From: Anaerolineae bacterium
GTDB lineage: Bacteria > Chloroflexota > Anaerolineae > 4572-78 > J111
DNA: 35,008 bases
Assembly: GCA_023151115.1 (NCBI GenBank)
Contig: JAKLJP010000060.1
Location: forward strand, 1-35,008
Direction of reading: 5' to 3'
The translations under genes were made by a program, and so were the position numbers. Every line of letters begins with the position of its first letter. Position 1 is the stretch's first letter. Positions 26,181-34,003 of this stretch are shown piece after piece. The notes beneath the pieces were generated by a model. That model was given only the letters and a program-made list of their open reading frames with translations. It did no database searches and was not told the DNA's origin.

Positions 26181-27414
26181 TTTGCTTTTCTCCTTCCCCT
26201 AGACTGACCGGCGTAGTACGGGCAACGTCCCGATAAGTGGCGTCCGCAGGAATTTCTACCCGGAGCCGGGTACCCTCACCTGGCCCCGCCGCTACGGTCA
26301 AGCCCCCTCCCATCATTTCGGCTCGTTCACGCATACTGGCCAACCCTAAGGTCTCTCGACCCGTTCCAACCGTATTTGGATCGAAACCTATGCCTTGATC
26401 CGTGATTTCCAGGATGAGCCGGCTATTGTCGAGCTTGAGCGTGACCACTGCTTGATCCGTCTGGGCGTGTTTAACCACATTGTTCAGGGCTTCCTGTATA
26501 ATGCGGAATAACCGGACTGCTTGTTCGGGCGGCAGCGGTGGCTCATCTTCTAGGCGCAGTTCCACATTTAGCCCGTACTGGCTCTGGAGGGTAGTCAAAT
26601 GTTGTTGTAAAGCTGGCACGAAGCCCATTTCCTCAACCGGGGTCGGCCGGAGTTGGAAGATCAGGCTGCGCATTTCGGCCAGGGCGCTTTGAGCCAGTCC
26701 CTGAAGATGATCCAGTTGAGCAGCTACCTGCGATGGGTCTCGCTCCAGCAAGAGACGCGCCGCTCTGGCCGTCAGGGTCAGGCTAAAGATAGTTTGCGTG
26801 ACCGAGTCGTGTAATTCTCGGGCCAGGCGATTGCGCTCCTGGGCTACCGCCAGTTCTTCCGCCTGGGCAGCATAGGCTTGCAATTGGCGATGGGCTGATT
26901 GCAGTTCGGCCAGGAGGGTCTGGCTCTCCTGGCGAGCCGCCTCGGCCTGGGCGGTGACGGCCGCGTAAGAACCAATAAAAAAGTAACCCGAACCAAACAA
27001 CAAGGTAAAAGGTAGGCTTTCTAACCAGCCCAACCCATAACCCAGCCCAACTGCTGCGGTCAGAGTAAACAAGCCAATCCAGGTCAGGCCGGTTCGTTGG
27101 GCAAAAGATAACATTGCTTGCGCGCTGAGCGGGATAAACAAAGCCGCGAAGAAATCCAGGTAAGGCGGCAGGAGTAATAAACTGAACACCAAGACGGTCT
27201 GTAGGGCCAGGTAAAGCGAGGGATACCAGCGATAGCGGCAGGCCAGCCACCTTTCGGAGCTCATCAGCCCGGCAAAGGTCAGCAGCAGACCGGCGGCAAC
27301 CCAGCGAAGCGGGTGCCCGATAGAAAAATAGCTGACCAGGGCGCGCAGCGCCACAGCCCCCAGGAGGAGATAGAAGGCCAGGGAGAAGAACAATGATTTG
27401 TGGCGAGTCAGCAT
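26173..27414 (-). CDS. NarL-partner sensor histidine kinase
   Basis: A 413-residue membrane histidine kinase of the HisKA_3 class. The N-terminal 155 residues carry about five to six transmembrane helices with little periplasmic sequence. A coiled segment (about 155-192) leads to the dimerisation domain with phosphoacceptor His202 (RNRLARELHDSVTQTIF). The HATPase domain has IIQEALNNVVKHA (N box), ITDQGIGFDP (G1) and GLASMRERAEMMGG (G2). I prefer the ATG at 27414 because the next upstream in-frame ATG (27432) has no ribosome site; the choice adds or removes six residues. It overlaps the response regulator gene by 8 nt. The stimulus is unknown; such sensors often read membrane stress. Confidence 0.9.
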   Translation of the reverse strand: MLTRHKSLFFSLAFYLLLGAVALRALVSYFSIGHPLRWVAAGLLLTFAGLMSSERWLACRYRWYPSLYLALQTVLVFSLLLLPPYLDFFAALFIPLSAQAMLSFAQRTGLTWIGLFTLTAAVGLGYGLGWLESLPFTLLFGSGYFFIGSYAAVTAQAEAARQESQTLLAELQSAHRQLQAYAAQAEELAVAQERNRLARELHDSVTQTIFSLTLTARAARLLLERDPSQVAAQLDHLQGLAQSALAEMRSLIFQLRPTPVEEMGFVPALQQHLTTLQSQYGLNVELRLEDEPPLPPEQAVRLFRIIQEALNNVVKHAQTDQAVVTLKLDNSRLILEITDQGIGFDPNTVGTGRETLGLASMRERAEMMGGGLTVAAGPGEGTRLRVEIPADATYRDVARTTPVSLGEGEKQSG

Positions 27415-27578
27415 AATCTCACAGCTTCCCATTCATCCGGTTGATAAACCTTGAGGACCAGTTTACCATGACTGAACCAGATCGGAAAGCGTGTTTGACC
27501 TGATAGCATCGGATGGAGATCACTACTAAGACGCATAAGCGTACAGTCAAAAAGGATGCGACCTCCAACGAGTAACTT

Positions 27579-27892
27579 GAAGCCTACGGTTATTTCAAAC
27601 AAGAGGCTCAGACCTTAGCCCCCGATTATGCCCCCAGACCGTCAATATCAATGGCTGGCTGGCGCCCCAAAAAGCCTGGCGAGACCTGTTTGTCACCATT
27701 ACCCTCATTGAGTGTTTTTTGCACGCTTTTCTCAAAATCCGAGACCGCTGTAAACGCTTGAAAACGATCTTCCCCCAGCGCTATCTCTCGCCCGCTCACA
27801 AACTCAATGGCTTTGTTTATCACTCAAACTGGCGGCACAATCTGCTCATTTCGACTTCTTCCACCGGACTGATTAACCACAGAAAATGTTAG
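27579..27892 (+). pseudogene. Transposase remnant, frameshifted
   Basis: Two plus-strand frames read like the C-terminal part of an IS transposase. The first gives EAYGYFKQEAQTLAPDYAP; after a frameshift in the run of C near 27629 the second gives VNINGWLAPQKAWRDLFVTI, then HAFLKIRDRCKR and LNGFVYHSNWRHNLLIST up to the TAG at 27890. The N-terminal half, start codon and element ends are missing. The exact IS family cannot be told by eye. Confidence 0.55.
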
Positions 27893-27920
27893 AACTAGCA
27901 ATATTCCCTTATAAATGAAG

Positions 27921-27949
27921 TTGACTTGAACGGCGGTTCATAGTAGACT
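27921..27949 (+). promoter_or_regulatory. Promoter of tRNA-Arg
   Basis: TTGACT (27921-27926) and TAGACT (27944-27949) are separated by exactly 17 bp. Transcription would start near 27957, about 40 nt before the tRNA. Confidence 0.6.
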
Positions 27950-27995
27950 CTCTCCGACAATCGAATAAAGCCTCTCATAAAGGTGATAAATTTCT

Positions 27996-28068
27996 GCCCC
28001 CGTAGCTCAGAGGATAGAGCAGAGGTTTCCTAAACCTTGTGTCGCAGGTTCGACTCCTGCCGGGGGTA
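27996..28068 (+). tRNA. tRNA-Arg (anticodon CCU)
   Basis: A 73-nt cloverleaf without an encoded CCA. The acceptor stem GCCCCCG pairs with CGGGGGT (one G-U). The D arm is GCTC-loop-GAGC, the anticodon stem GAGGT/ACCTT encloses the loop TTCCTAA (anticodon CCT), and the T arm is GCAGG/CCTGC around TTCGACT. It would read AGG arginine codons. Confidence 0.92.
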
Positions 28069-28199
28069 TTTTTGTTTAACCACACCAATCGCTGTAGCTG
28101 TTTAAGGTTTGAGGATAGCAGGGTGATAACCCCGGTTAAAGCAAAAACCAGGCGTGTACCATCGTTCCGCCCTTTTATACCTGAGCTATCCTCTGGCGG

Positions 28200-28919
28200 C
28201 AGGGCTGGTGGGGCAACTTTTTTATTTACACCAACCCCTTACCGCTCGGCTCATGGGTTATTGTTTACCACACCCTGGGCGGTGCTGGGGTTATGCCGGG
28301 TAGGGGAAGTGTGGCAGCAGGGCGACTGGAGGCTCCGGGTTATGGCAGCAGCCACATTGCTGGGCTTGGCAAGTTATCTGCTGGCGCTCATCGTTATCCG
28401 CGCGCCCAATTGGGGACCGCACGGCGCTTTGGAGTGGGGCGCTCGTTATATGCTGACCTTCTACCCTTTTTTGGCCGTGCTAGCCTTCTGGGGGTTGAAG
28501 GCCAAATGGTGGACTATCAGCAGCGGGGTGATCATCGGCGCATTGATATTTTTGGGCCTTGGCTTTCAAATTCGTGGGCTGTGGACCATTTACGCTGACA
28601 AACAGATTAACCCTGCCCTGAATCAAAGTATTGCCGAAGCGTCGAGTCCTTATATTGTATCTGACCTGTGGTGGCTACCGCTCAACGCCGCGCCGCTTTA
28701 CCAACAAAGAACAGTTTTTTTGTCACCCCCGACAATTTGACTGCCTGGGTAGATTTGGCCGCAGCCCATCAGATTCAACAGTTTCTACTGGTCACCCTGA
28801 ACTCCTCTTTGCTTGAGCAAGCTAATCAAAAGTCCGATTTGCACCAACTTACCCCCCTGGAACATGATAACCTGGAAAATCTCCTCATCTACCACCTGGC
28901 GATAGAGAATAAACCATGA
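28200..28919 (+). pseudogene. Fragment of a multi-spanning membrane protein, frameshifted
   Basis: Several hydrophobic helices are seen (MAAATLLGLASYLLALIVIR; MLTFYPFLAVLAFWGL; GVIIGALIFLGLGF), followed by a soluble tail, LNAAPLYQQRTVF. At a run of seven T (about 28714-28720) the frame stops soon after, while the neighbouring frame continues FVTPDNLTAWVDLAAAHQIQ to 28919. One extra base there would restore a single frame. The N-terminal part of the protein is absent, and near 28265 another frame change seems likely. It resembles the C-terminal end of glycosyltransferase-39-like membrane proteins, but that is a guess. It begins about 130 bp after the tRNA gene. Confidence 0.55.
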
Positions 28920-28957
28920 CAAACCAGCCAGCCTTGCTGCTCACAATCGGTGGAATT

Positions 28958-28985
28958 GCCGGGTTCATAGCCACCCGGCAGTTTT
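28958..28985 (+). terminator. Short terminator-like hairpin
   Basis: GCCGGGT (28958-28964) pairs perfectly with ACCCGGC (28973-28979) and is followed by AGTTTT. It lies within a 23-codon frame (28916-28987) that starts in an ATGA overlap with the preceding pseudogene; that frame may be a gene stub. Confidence 0.45.
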
Positions 28986-29163
28986 GAGTTGGGTGAAGTG
29001 TAATTTTTTGCTAACTTTTGGTTACCTTTTCGTAATAAATACGTTTTATCATACCCTTGATAGCCTTCAGCAGCGGTGTAACAAAATGAGACGTTGGGAG
29101 ACTCATCTATGCTGGCCTCACAGGCCAGTAATCAAAAATTAGTGACCAGAAAGGATCGTGGCA

Positions 29164-29805
29164 ATGATGTTTTTCAAACGGAAAGAAGCTCAAGAGCAAA
29201 TGGATTTGGAAAAGAAACTCCCTCCCGGCCAGTCGCTGACCCAGAAATGGCCGGTGCTGCACGTGGGTTCAACGCCCACCTTTAACCCGGCCACCTGGGA
29301 TTTTTATATCTGGGGTTTGGTTAAGCAGCCCAAACGTTTTACCTGGGAAGAGTTCAGCGCCTTGCCCACCATCGAGCAGGTTTCGGATATGCATTGTGTG
29401 ACCCGCTGGAGCAAATTCGACAGTACCTTTGAAGGCATTCCCATTGCCGAGGTGATGAAGTATGTTGAACTGCTGCCCGAAGCTCGCTATGTGATGGTTC
29501 ACGCCGACCCCGGCTACACCACCAATCTGCCGGTTGAAGAATTATTGGCCGACGATGTCATGTTTGTGCTCAAGTACGAAGGCCGGCCGCTCGAACCAGA
29601 ACATGGTTATCCCGTACGTTTGTTAGTGCCCAAACTATACTTGTGGAAGAGCGCCAAATGGGTGCGCGGCCTGGAATTTATGGCCGAAGACCGGGCCGGG
29701 TTTTGGGAGCAGTACGGCTATCATAATCACGGCGATCCCTGGAAGGAAGAGCGGTTTGGCGGTTTTTTGGTAAACACCATGCAAAAGGTACGCTCGGGGC
29801 GGTAA
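29164..29805 (+). CDS. Sulfite-oxidase-like molybdopterin oxidoreductase
   Basis: A 213-residue protein with a single oxidoreductase molybdopterin-binding domain of the sulfite oxidase fold. The probable Mo-ligand Cys78 lies in DMHCVTRWSKFD; FEGIPIAEVM and PEHGYPVRLLVPKLYLWKSA, then KWVRGLEFM, are family blocks. There is no signal peptide or haem domain, so it should be cytoplasmic. It ends with the WEQYGYHNHGDPW segment common in the short bacterial form. AAAGGA lies about 10 bp before the ATG at 29164; the in-frame GTG at 29158 is less likely. Substrate unknown. Confidence 0.88.
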   Translation: MMFFKRKEAQEQMDLEKKLPPGQSLTQKWPVLHVGSTPTFNPATWDFYIWGLVKQPKRFTWEEFSALPTIEQVSDMHCVTRWSKFDSTFEGIPIAEVMKYVELLPEARYVMVHADPGYTTNLPVEELLADDVMFVLKYEGRPLEPEHGYPVRLLVPKLYLWKSAKWVRGLEFMAEDRAGFWEQYGYHNHGDPWKEERFGGFLVNTMQKVRSGR

Positions 29806-29867
29806 GCGCCAGGGCAACCAAAACGGATCTATCAAAAGGGGGCTTCGCATAAGCCCTGGTTTCTTAG

Positions 29868-29954
29868 AGCCTATCCGAAAACCTCTGTAGATGACGCATC
29901 CTATGCGTCATCGGCTGGCATAGGGATGCCAACCTATGGGTTTTCGGATAGGTA
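29868..29954. mobile_element. Foldback element C, MITE-like, with target-site duplication
   Basis: An 87-bp element with CCTATCCGAAAACC (29870-29883) inverted at 29939-29952. CTTAG flanks both ends (29863-29867 and 29955-29959), consistent with a 5-bp target duplication. The interior has two perfect hairpins, GATGACGCAT/ATGCGTCATC and TGGCAT/ATGCCA. Its left end (AGAGCCTATCCGAAAACC) resembles that of element B (AGAGCATTCGGAAACC). Confidence 0.7.
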
Positions 29955-30074
29955 CTTAGTAACCGTCCAGAAATAGCTTTGCGCTTGTCAGAAGAGTAGA
30001 GATTAATTAAATCTCCAAAACTAAAAACTTATTTGCGGACAATCACCTTAGAATACTTACGCCCAAAACCACAC

Positions 30075-30103
30075 TTGACACACTACTCATAGTTGGCTAT
30101 ACT
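30075..30103 (+). promoter_or_regulatory. Promoter of the valS T-box transcript
   Basis: A perfect TTGACA (30075-30080) and TATACT (30098-30103) are separated by 17 bp. Transcription would begin about 30110, just before the T-box leader. Confidence 0.75.
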
Positions 30104-30139
30104 ATGCCCTAATTTAAGGGATACTACATCCTTGTAATG

Positions 30140-30446
30140 ACATCGAACAGGAAGAGTAAGCAGCCTGAAGCTGACAGAGAGGCAGGGTTATAAGCTGTAA
30201 GCCCTGCTCAGTTATTGCTGCCGAAGGTCGCCTGGGAGTCGAATAGTCCAACCGGTTAATTTTCAACCCCAGTAGATTATTCCGGGTACGCCCGTTAGCG
30301 CGTTAAGAGAGATCAGTAGCCAGTGGCCAGTGGTCAGTAATCAGACATTTTTTCTGACTACTGACTACTAGCTACCGCTTACTGGTAATCAAGGTGGTAC
30401 CGCGAAACGTTATCCCTTTCGTCCTTGAGGATGGAAAGGGATTTTT
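30140..30446 (+). promoter_or_regulatory. T-box riboswitch for valS (Val specifier GUC)
   Basis: A T-box leader senses uncharged tRNA. Stem I begins near GAACAGGAAGAGTAAG (30145-30160) and continues with GACAGAGAGGCAGG. The specifier loop appears as GAAG-GTC-GC, placing codon GTC (Val) at 30227-30229, which agrees with the downstream valyl-tRNA synthetase. The conserved T-box AAGGTGGTACCGCG spans 30391-30404 and pairs its bulge with the tRNA acceptor end. The terminator is ATCCCTTTCGTCC (30412-30424) against GGATGGAAAGGGAT (30428-30441 region), followed by TTTTT (30442-30446). The part between stem I and the T-box contains heptamer repeats that form an extra hairpin. Confidence 0.92.
30314..30374 (+). 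repeat. Heptamer repeats inside the T-box leader
   Basis: Four units with a 7-nt period, CAGTAGC CAGTGGC CAGTGGT and CAGTAAT (30314-30341), are followed by inverted units CTGACTA CTGACTA CTAGCTA (30354-30374). The two sets can pair around a T-rich loop, making a long hairpin in the variable part of the leader. Confidence 0.8.
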
Positions 30447-30513
30447 AATTTACGACTACCGACGAAAGACTACGGACCGCCGCCAGAAGTTACACAAGCA
30501 ACTATGGCTCGGC

Positions 30514-30532
30514 GGTCAGCGGTCAGCGGTCG
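30514..30532 (+). repeat. Heptamer repeats before the valS start
   Basis: GGTCAGC is repeated twice and followed by a partial third unit GGTCG, just upstream of the ribosome site (AGGAG, about 30537). The unit is related to the heptamers in the T-box leader. Confidence 0.7.
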
Positions 30533-30549
30533 CTTCAGGAGTAACAGTT

Positions 30550-33258
30550 ATGCCAAAACAACTACCTATTGATCCCAATGACATGGCCAAAGCCTACGAC
30601 CCCAAATTATTTGAACAGCCCATCTATGATTGGTGGGAAAGCAAGGGGTATTTCAAACCGGAGATTGCCGGCCCTAAAGCCGAGCCGTTTGTCATCTCGA
30701 TGCCGCCGCCCAATGTGACCGGCGCGCTGCACCTGGGTCACGCCATCACCGCCTCGATTGAGGATTTGATGATCCGCTATCAGCGCATGCATGGCAAGGC
30801 GGCGCTGTGGGTTCCCGGCACCGACCACGCCGGTATCGCCACCCAGTTGCAGGTGGAACGCGCCCTGCGCAATGAAGGCACCAGCCGGGAGGAGATTGGC
30901 CGCGAAAAGTTTCTGGAACGGACCTGGGCCTGGAAAGAGAAGTACAGCGGCGCTATCCAACAGCAGCATCGTCGTTTGGGCGCATCGTGTGATTGGGACC
31001 GGGAAAGATTTACCATGGACGAAGGTCTATCGCGGGCGGTGCGTGAGGCTTTTGTGACCCTGTACGAGCGCGGCCTGATTTACCGGGGCGAATACCTGAT
31101 CAACTGGTCGCCCGGCCTGCAAACCGCCGTCAGCGATTTGGAGGTGGAATACAGCGAAGAAGAAGGCCGGCTGTATTATTTCAAATACATGCTGGCCGAC
31201 TCCTCCGCCTCTGAGGGGAAGGCCGGAAGGGGATCGGAGGAGTATATTGCCGTAGCGACCACCCGGCCCGAAACCATTTTGGGCGATACCGCCGTGGCCG
31301 TCCACCCCGACGATGAACGCTACCAACACCTTGTGGGCCGCAACGTGATTGTGCCTATCTTGGGCCGCCAGATTCCGGTGATTGCCGACCCTTACGTGGA
31401 CCGTGAGTTTGGCAGCGGGGCGCTCAAAATTACCCCCGGCCACGACCCCAACGACTTTGAAATTGGCCGGAAACACAACCTGCCTATCATCAACGTGATG
31501 AACAAAGACGCCACCATGAACCAAAACGCCGGGCCTTATCAAGGCATGGACCGCTTTGAATGTCGCCAAAAATTGTGGGCCGACATGGAAGCGGCCGGGC
31601 TGACGTTGGAGGTCAAACCCCACCGGTTGCAAGTGCCGCGCTCGCAGCGGGGCGGCGAAGTGGTCGAGCCGTTGGTTTCAACCCAGTGGTTTGTCAAAAT
31701 GAGGCCGCTGGCCGACAAGGGTCTGGCTGCCGTGGCTAACGGCGATATTAAAATTATCCCGGAGCGCTTCACCAAAATTTACAACAACTGGCTGGAAAAC
31801 ATTCGGGATTGGTGCATCAGCCGCCAGTTGTGGTGGGGCCATCGCATTCCGGTCTGGTACTGCGCCGACTGCGGCGGCATGACCGTCGCCCGGCAGGATC
31901 CGACCGAGTGTGTCCACTGTCACAGCAAAAGCATCGAACAGGACCCCGATGTGCTCGATACCTGGTTTAGCTCCGGCCTGTGGCCTTTTTCCACTTTGGG
32001 CTGGCCCGACGACACACCCGACCTGCGCCGCTATTACCCCACGTCAGTCATGGAAACCGGCTATGATATTCTCTTTTTCTGGGTGGCCCGCATGATCATG
32101 AGCGGTCTGGAATACACCGGGCACGTTCCGTTCAACACCGTCTATTTGCACGGTCTGATTCGGGATGAGCATGGCCGCAAGATGAGCAAAACTTCCGGCA
32201 ATGTGATTGACCCGCTGGAGGTGATGGACGAATACGGCACAGATGCCCTGCGCTTTACCCTGCTCACCGGCTCCGCGCCGGGCAATGACATGAACCTCTC
32301 GATGGAACGCATCGCCGCCAACCGCAACTTCTGCAACAAAATCTGGAACGCCACCCGTTTTGTGGTCAACAACACCGGCACGGCCTTTCAATCGGGGTCG
32401 GGGACGTGGAACCTGTCGGGGTTGTCTCTGCCGGATCGCTGGATTTTAAGCCGGCACAACCGCCTCATTGCCGAGGTGACCCGCCTGATGGACGAATACA
32501 ATTTTGGCGAGGCGGGCCGCCAGCTCTACGATTTCTTCTGGAGCGAGTTTGCCGATTGGTACATTGAAATTGCCAAAATTCGGCTCTACGGCGCCGATGC
32601 CCGCGCCCAGGCCACGGCCCGGCGGGTGCTGGTCTACGTGTTGGAGCACGTGCTGCGGCTGCTCCATCCTTTTATCCCCTTTGTCACCGAAGCCGCCTGG
32701 CAGCACCTGCCGCACGAAGGCGACAGCCTGATGATGACCCCCTGGCCAACCCCCAGCCACACCGGCCTTGATGAAGAAGCCGAAGCGCAGATGGACCTGC
32801 TGATTGAAATGATCCGGGCCATTCGCAATATTCGGTCTGAATATAATGTCGAACCGGCTAAAAAGATTGCTGCCTCGATTGCTGCTGGAGCTAACTACGA
32901 ACTAATCACCAAACACCAGGAGATTATAATCGCATTGGCCCGCCTGGAGAAGGATGACTTCTACGTGGCAGCTATGCTTGACCAAAAACCGGCGCAGTCG
33001 GTGGTCGAGGTGATTAGCGGTGGCATCGAAATCTATTTACCGCTGGCCGGTATGATTGATTTAGAGGCCGAACGGGCGCGCTGGCATAAGGAAGTGGCCC
33101 AGCTTGAAAAGCGGATTGCCGCCAGTAAAGTGAAGCTCAGCAATCCCAATTTTACCCAAAAAGCCCCCGCTGCAGTAGTGGAAAAGGAGCGCGAGCAACT
33201 GGCCGATCTGGAACTTCAGGCCAGCAAGATTTGGGAACGCCTCAAAGAGTTGGGGTAG
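30550..33258 (+). CDS. valS: Valyl-tRNA synthetase
   Basis: A 902-residue class I aminoacyl-tRNA synthetase that charges tRNA-Val. The HIGH motif is HLGH (residues 61-64) within PPNVTGALHLGHA, and KMSKT (544-548) is the KMSKS motif. The editing domain follows the catalytic fold's first half (TTRPETILGDTAVAVHP), and a CADC/CVHC zinc site precedes the second half. The anticodon-binding domain and a C-terminal coiled coil (from ARWHKEVAQLEKRI) complete it. The ATG at 30550 has AGGAG upstream; the frame is open back into the T-box but that part is leader. About 15 extra residues with a palindromic coding sequence precede the editing domain (31198-31245). Expression is controlled by the T-box. Confidence 0.96.
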   Translation: MPKQLPIDPNDMAKAYDPKLFEQPIYDWWESKGYFKPEIAGPKAEPFVISMPPPNVTGALHLGHAITASIEDLMIRYQRMHGKAALWVPGTDHAGIATQLQVERALRNEGTSREEIGREKFLERTWAWKEKYSGAIQQQHRRLGASCDWDRERFTMDEGLSRAVREAFVTLYERGLIYRGEYLINWSPGLQTAVSDLEVEYSEEEGRLYYFKYMLADSSASEGKAGRGSEEYIAVATTRPETILGDTAVAVHPDDERYQHLVGRNVIVPILGRQIPVIADPYVDREFGSGALKITPGHDPNDFEIGRKHNLPIINVMNKDATMNQNAGPYQGMDRFECRQKLWADMEAAGLTLEVKPHRLQVPRSQRGGEVVEPLVSTQWFVKMRPLADKGLAAVANGDIKIIPERFTKIYNNWLENIRDWCISRQLWWGHRIPVWYCADCGGMTVARQDPTECVHCHSKSIEQDPDVLDTWFSSGLWPFSTLGWPDDTPDLRRYYPTSVMETGYDILFFWVARMIMSGLEYTGHVPFNTVYLHGLIRDEHGRKMSKTSGNVIDPLEVMDEYGTDALRFTLLTGSAPGNDMNLSMERIAANRNFCNKIWNATRFVVNNTGTAFQSGSGTWNLSGLSLPDRWILSRHNRLIAEVTRLMDEYNFGEAGRQLYDFFWSEFADWYIEIAKIRLYGADARAQATARRVLVYVLEHVLRLLHPFIPFVTEAAWQHLPHEGDSLMMTPWPTPSHTGLDEEAEAQMDLLIEMIRAIRNIRSEYNVEPAKKIAASIAAGANYELITKHQEIIIALARLEKDDFYVAAMLDQKPAQSVVEVISGGIEIYLPLAGMIDLEAERARWHKEVAQLEKRIAASKVKLSNPNFTQKAPAAVVEKEREQLADLELQASKIWERLKELG

Positions 33259-33264
33259 GGTAGA

Positions 33265-33322
33265 GAGATTAGAGATTGGAGATTAGAGATTCTTCAACCC
33301 CAACCTCTAATCTCCAATCTCC
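33265..33322 (+). repeat. Heptamer repeats forming a hairpin after valS
   Basis: Four units GAGATTA GAGATTG GAGATTA GAGATTC (33265-33292) are followed by inverted units (AATCTCCAATCTCC, 33309-33322). They can fold into a hairpin of at least 14 bp. There is no T-run, so it is a weak terminator candidate; it may instead stabilise the valS mRNA end. Confidence 0.75.
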
Positions 33323-33358
33323 TCAGGAGGGGGGCAAGGGAGTTTTCAGCCTTAAACC

Positions 33359-33934
33359 ATGAAATCCCACGTTGATTATTCAAAGCTGGACGACGTTGAA
33401 CTGATTGCGCTTGTCGCCTGCGCCGAACCGGATGCGCTGGCTGAATTGTACGAGCGTTATCACCGTCTGGTTTTTGGCCTGGCTTTAAACGCGGTGGCCG
33501 ATCACGCCGCCGCCGAGGAAATCACCCTGGACGTTTTTAGCCGGGTTTGGGAAAAGGCTGAGACGTATCGGAACGAGCAGGCCAAAGTGACCACGTGGCT
33601 GCTGAGCCTGGCCCACCATCGCACCATTGACGTGCTGCGCCACCGTCACACCCGTTTGGAACGAAACCTGGTGAGATGGGGCGATGTCCCCGATGACGCC
33701 GGTTTTAGCCGTAACGGGCCTGAAGAAGTAGTCGAACTTGCCCTGCGGCGGGAGCAGGTGCGGACGGCGGTGGCGCAACTGCCGGCGGAGCAAAAGGAAG
33801 CCCTGGCCCTGGCCTATTTCAAAGGGTACACCCATCGCCAGATTGCCGAAATATTGCAAGAGCCGTTAGGAACCATAAAGACCCGGCTGCGTTCCGCCAT
33901 GCAAAAACTCCGCCAGATGCTGCCAGATGAGTAA
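33359..33934 (+). CDS. ECF sigma factor (SigK-like)
   Basis: A 191-residue sigma-70 family protein of the extracytoplasmic-function type. Region 2 is at about residues 22-95 (ALAELYERYHRLVFGLAL; VTTWLLSLAHHRTIDVLRHR, the -10-binding helix). Region 4 is at about 135-188 (LPAEQKEALALAYFKGYTHR; LGTIKTRLRSAMQKLRQML). The RxVxxRWGDVP linker resembles SigK. The next gene is an RskA-like anti-sigma factor, the standard partner. No strong ribosome site is seen at the ATG; a GGAGG at 33325-33329 lies too far upstream. Confidence 0.9.
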   Translation: MKSHVDYSKLDDVELIALVACAEPDALAELYERYHRLVFGLALNAVADHAAAEEITLDVFSRVWEKAETYRNEQAKVTTWLLSLAHHRTIDVLRHRHTRLERNLVRWGDVPDDAGFSRNGPEEVVELALRREQVRTAVAQLPAEQKEALALAYFKGYTHRQIAEILQEPLGTIKTRLRSAMQKLRQMLPDE

Positions 33935-34003
33935 TTTTACCTAAATCCAAAACTTTACGATTTGCGTATGAATCTACAGAATTATTAATTCAGGTATTAA
34001 GGT

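Noticed and set aside
27408..27602. A 64-codon minus-strand frame ending in an overlap with the histidine kinase start
   Set aside because: It overlaps the transposase remnant, has no clear ribosome site and resembles no family I know; the overlap may be chance.
28039..28200. Protein start inside the tRNA for the downstream membrane frame
   Set aside because: The open frame begins within the tRNA gene and its first 50 residues do not resemble membrane-protein sequence.
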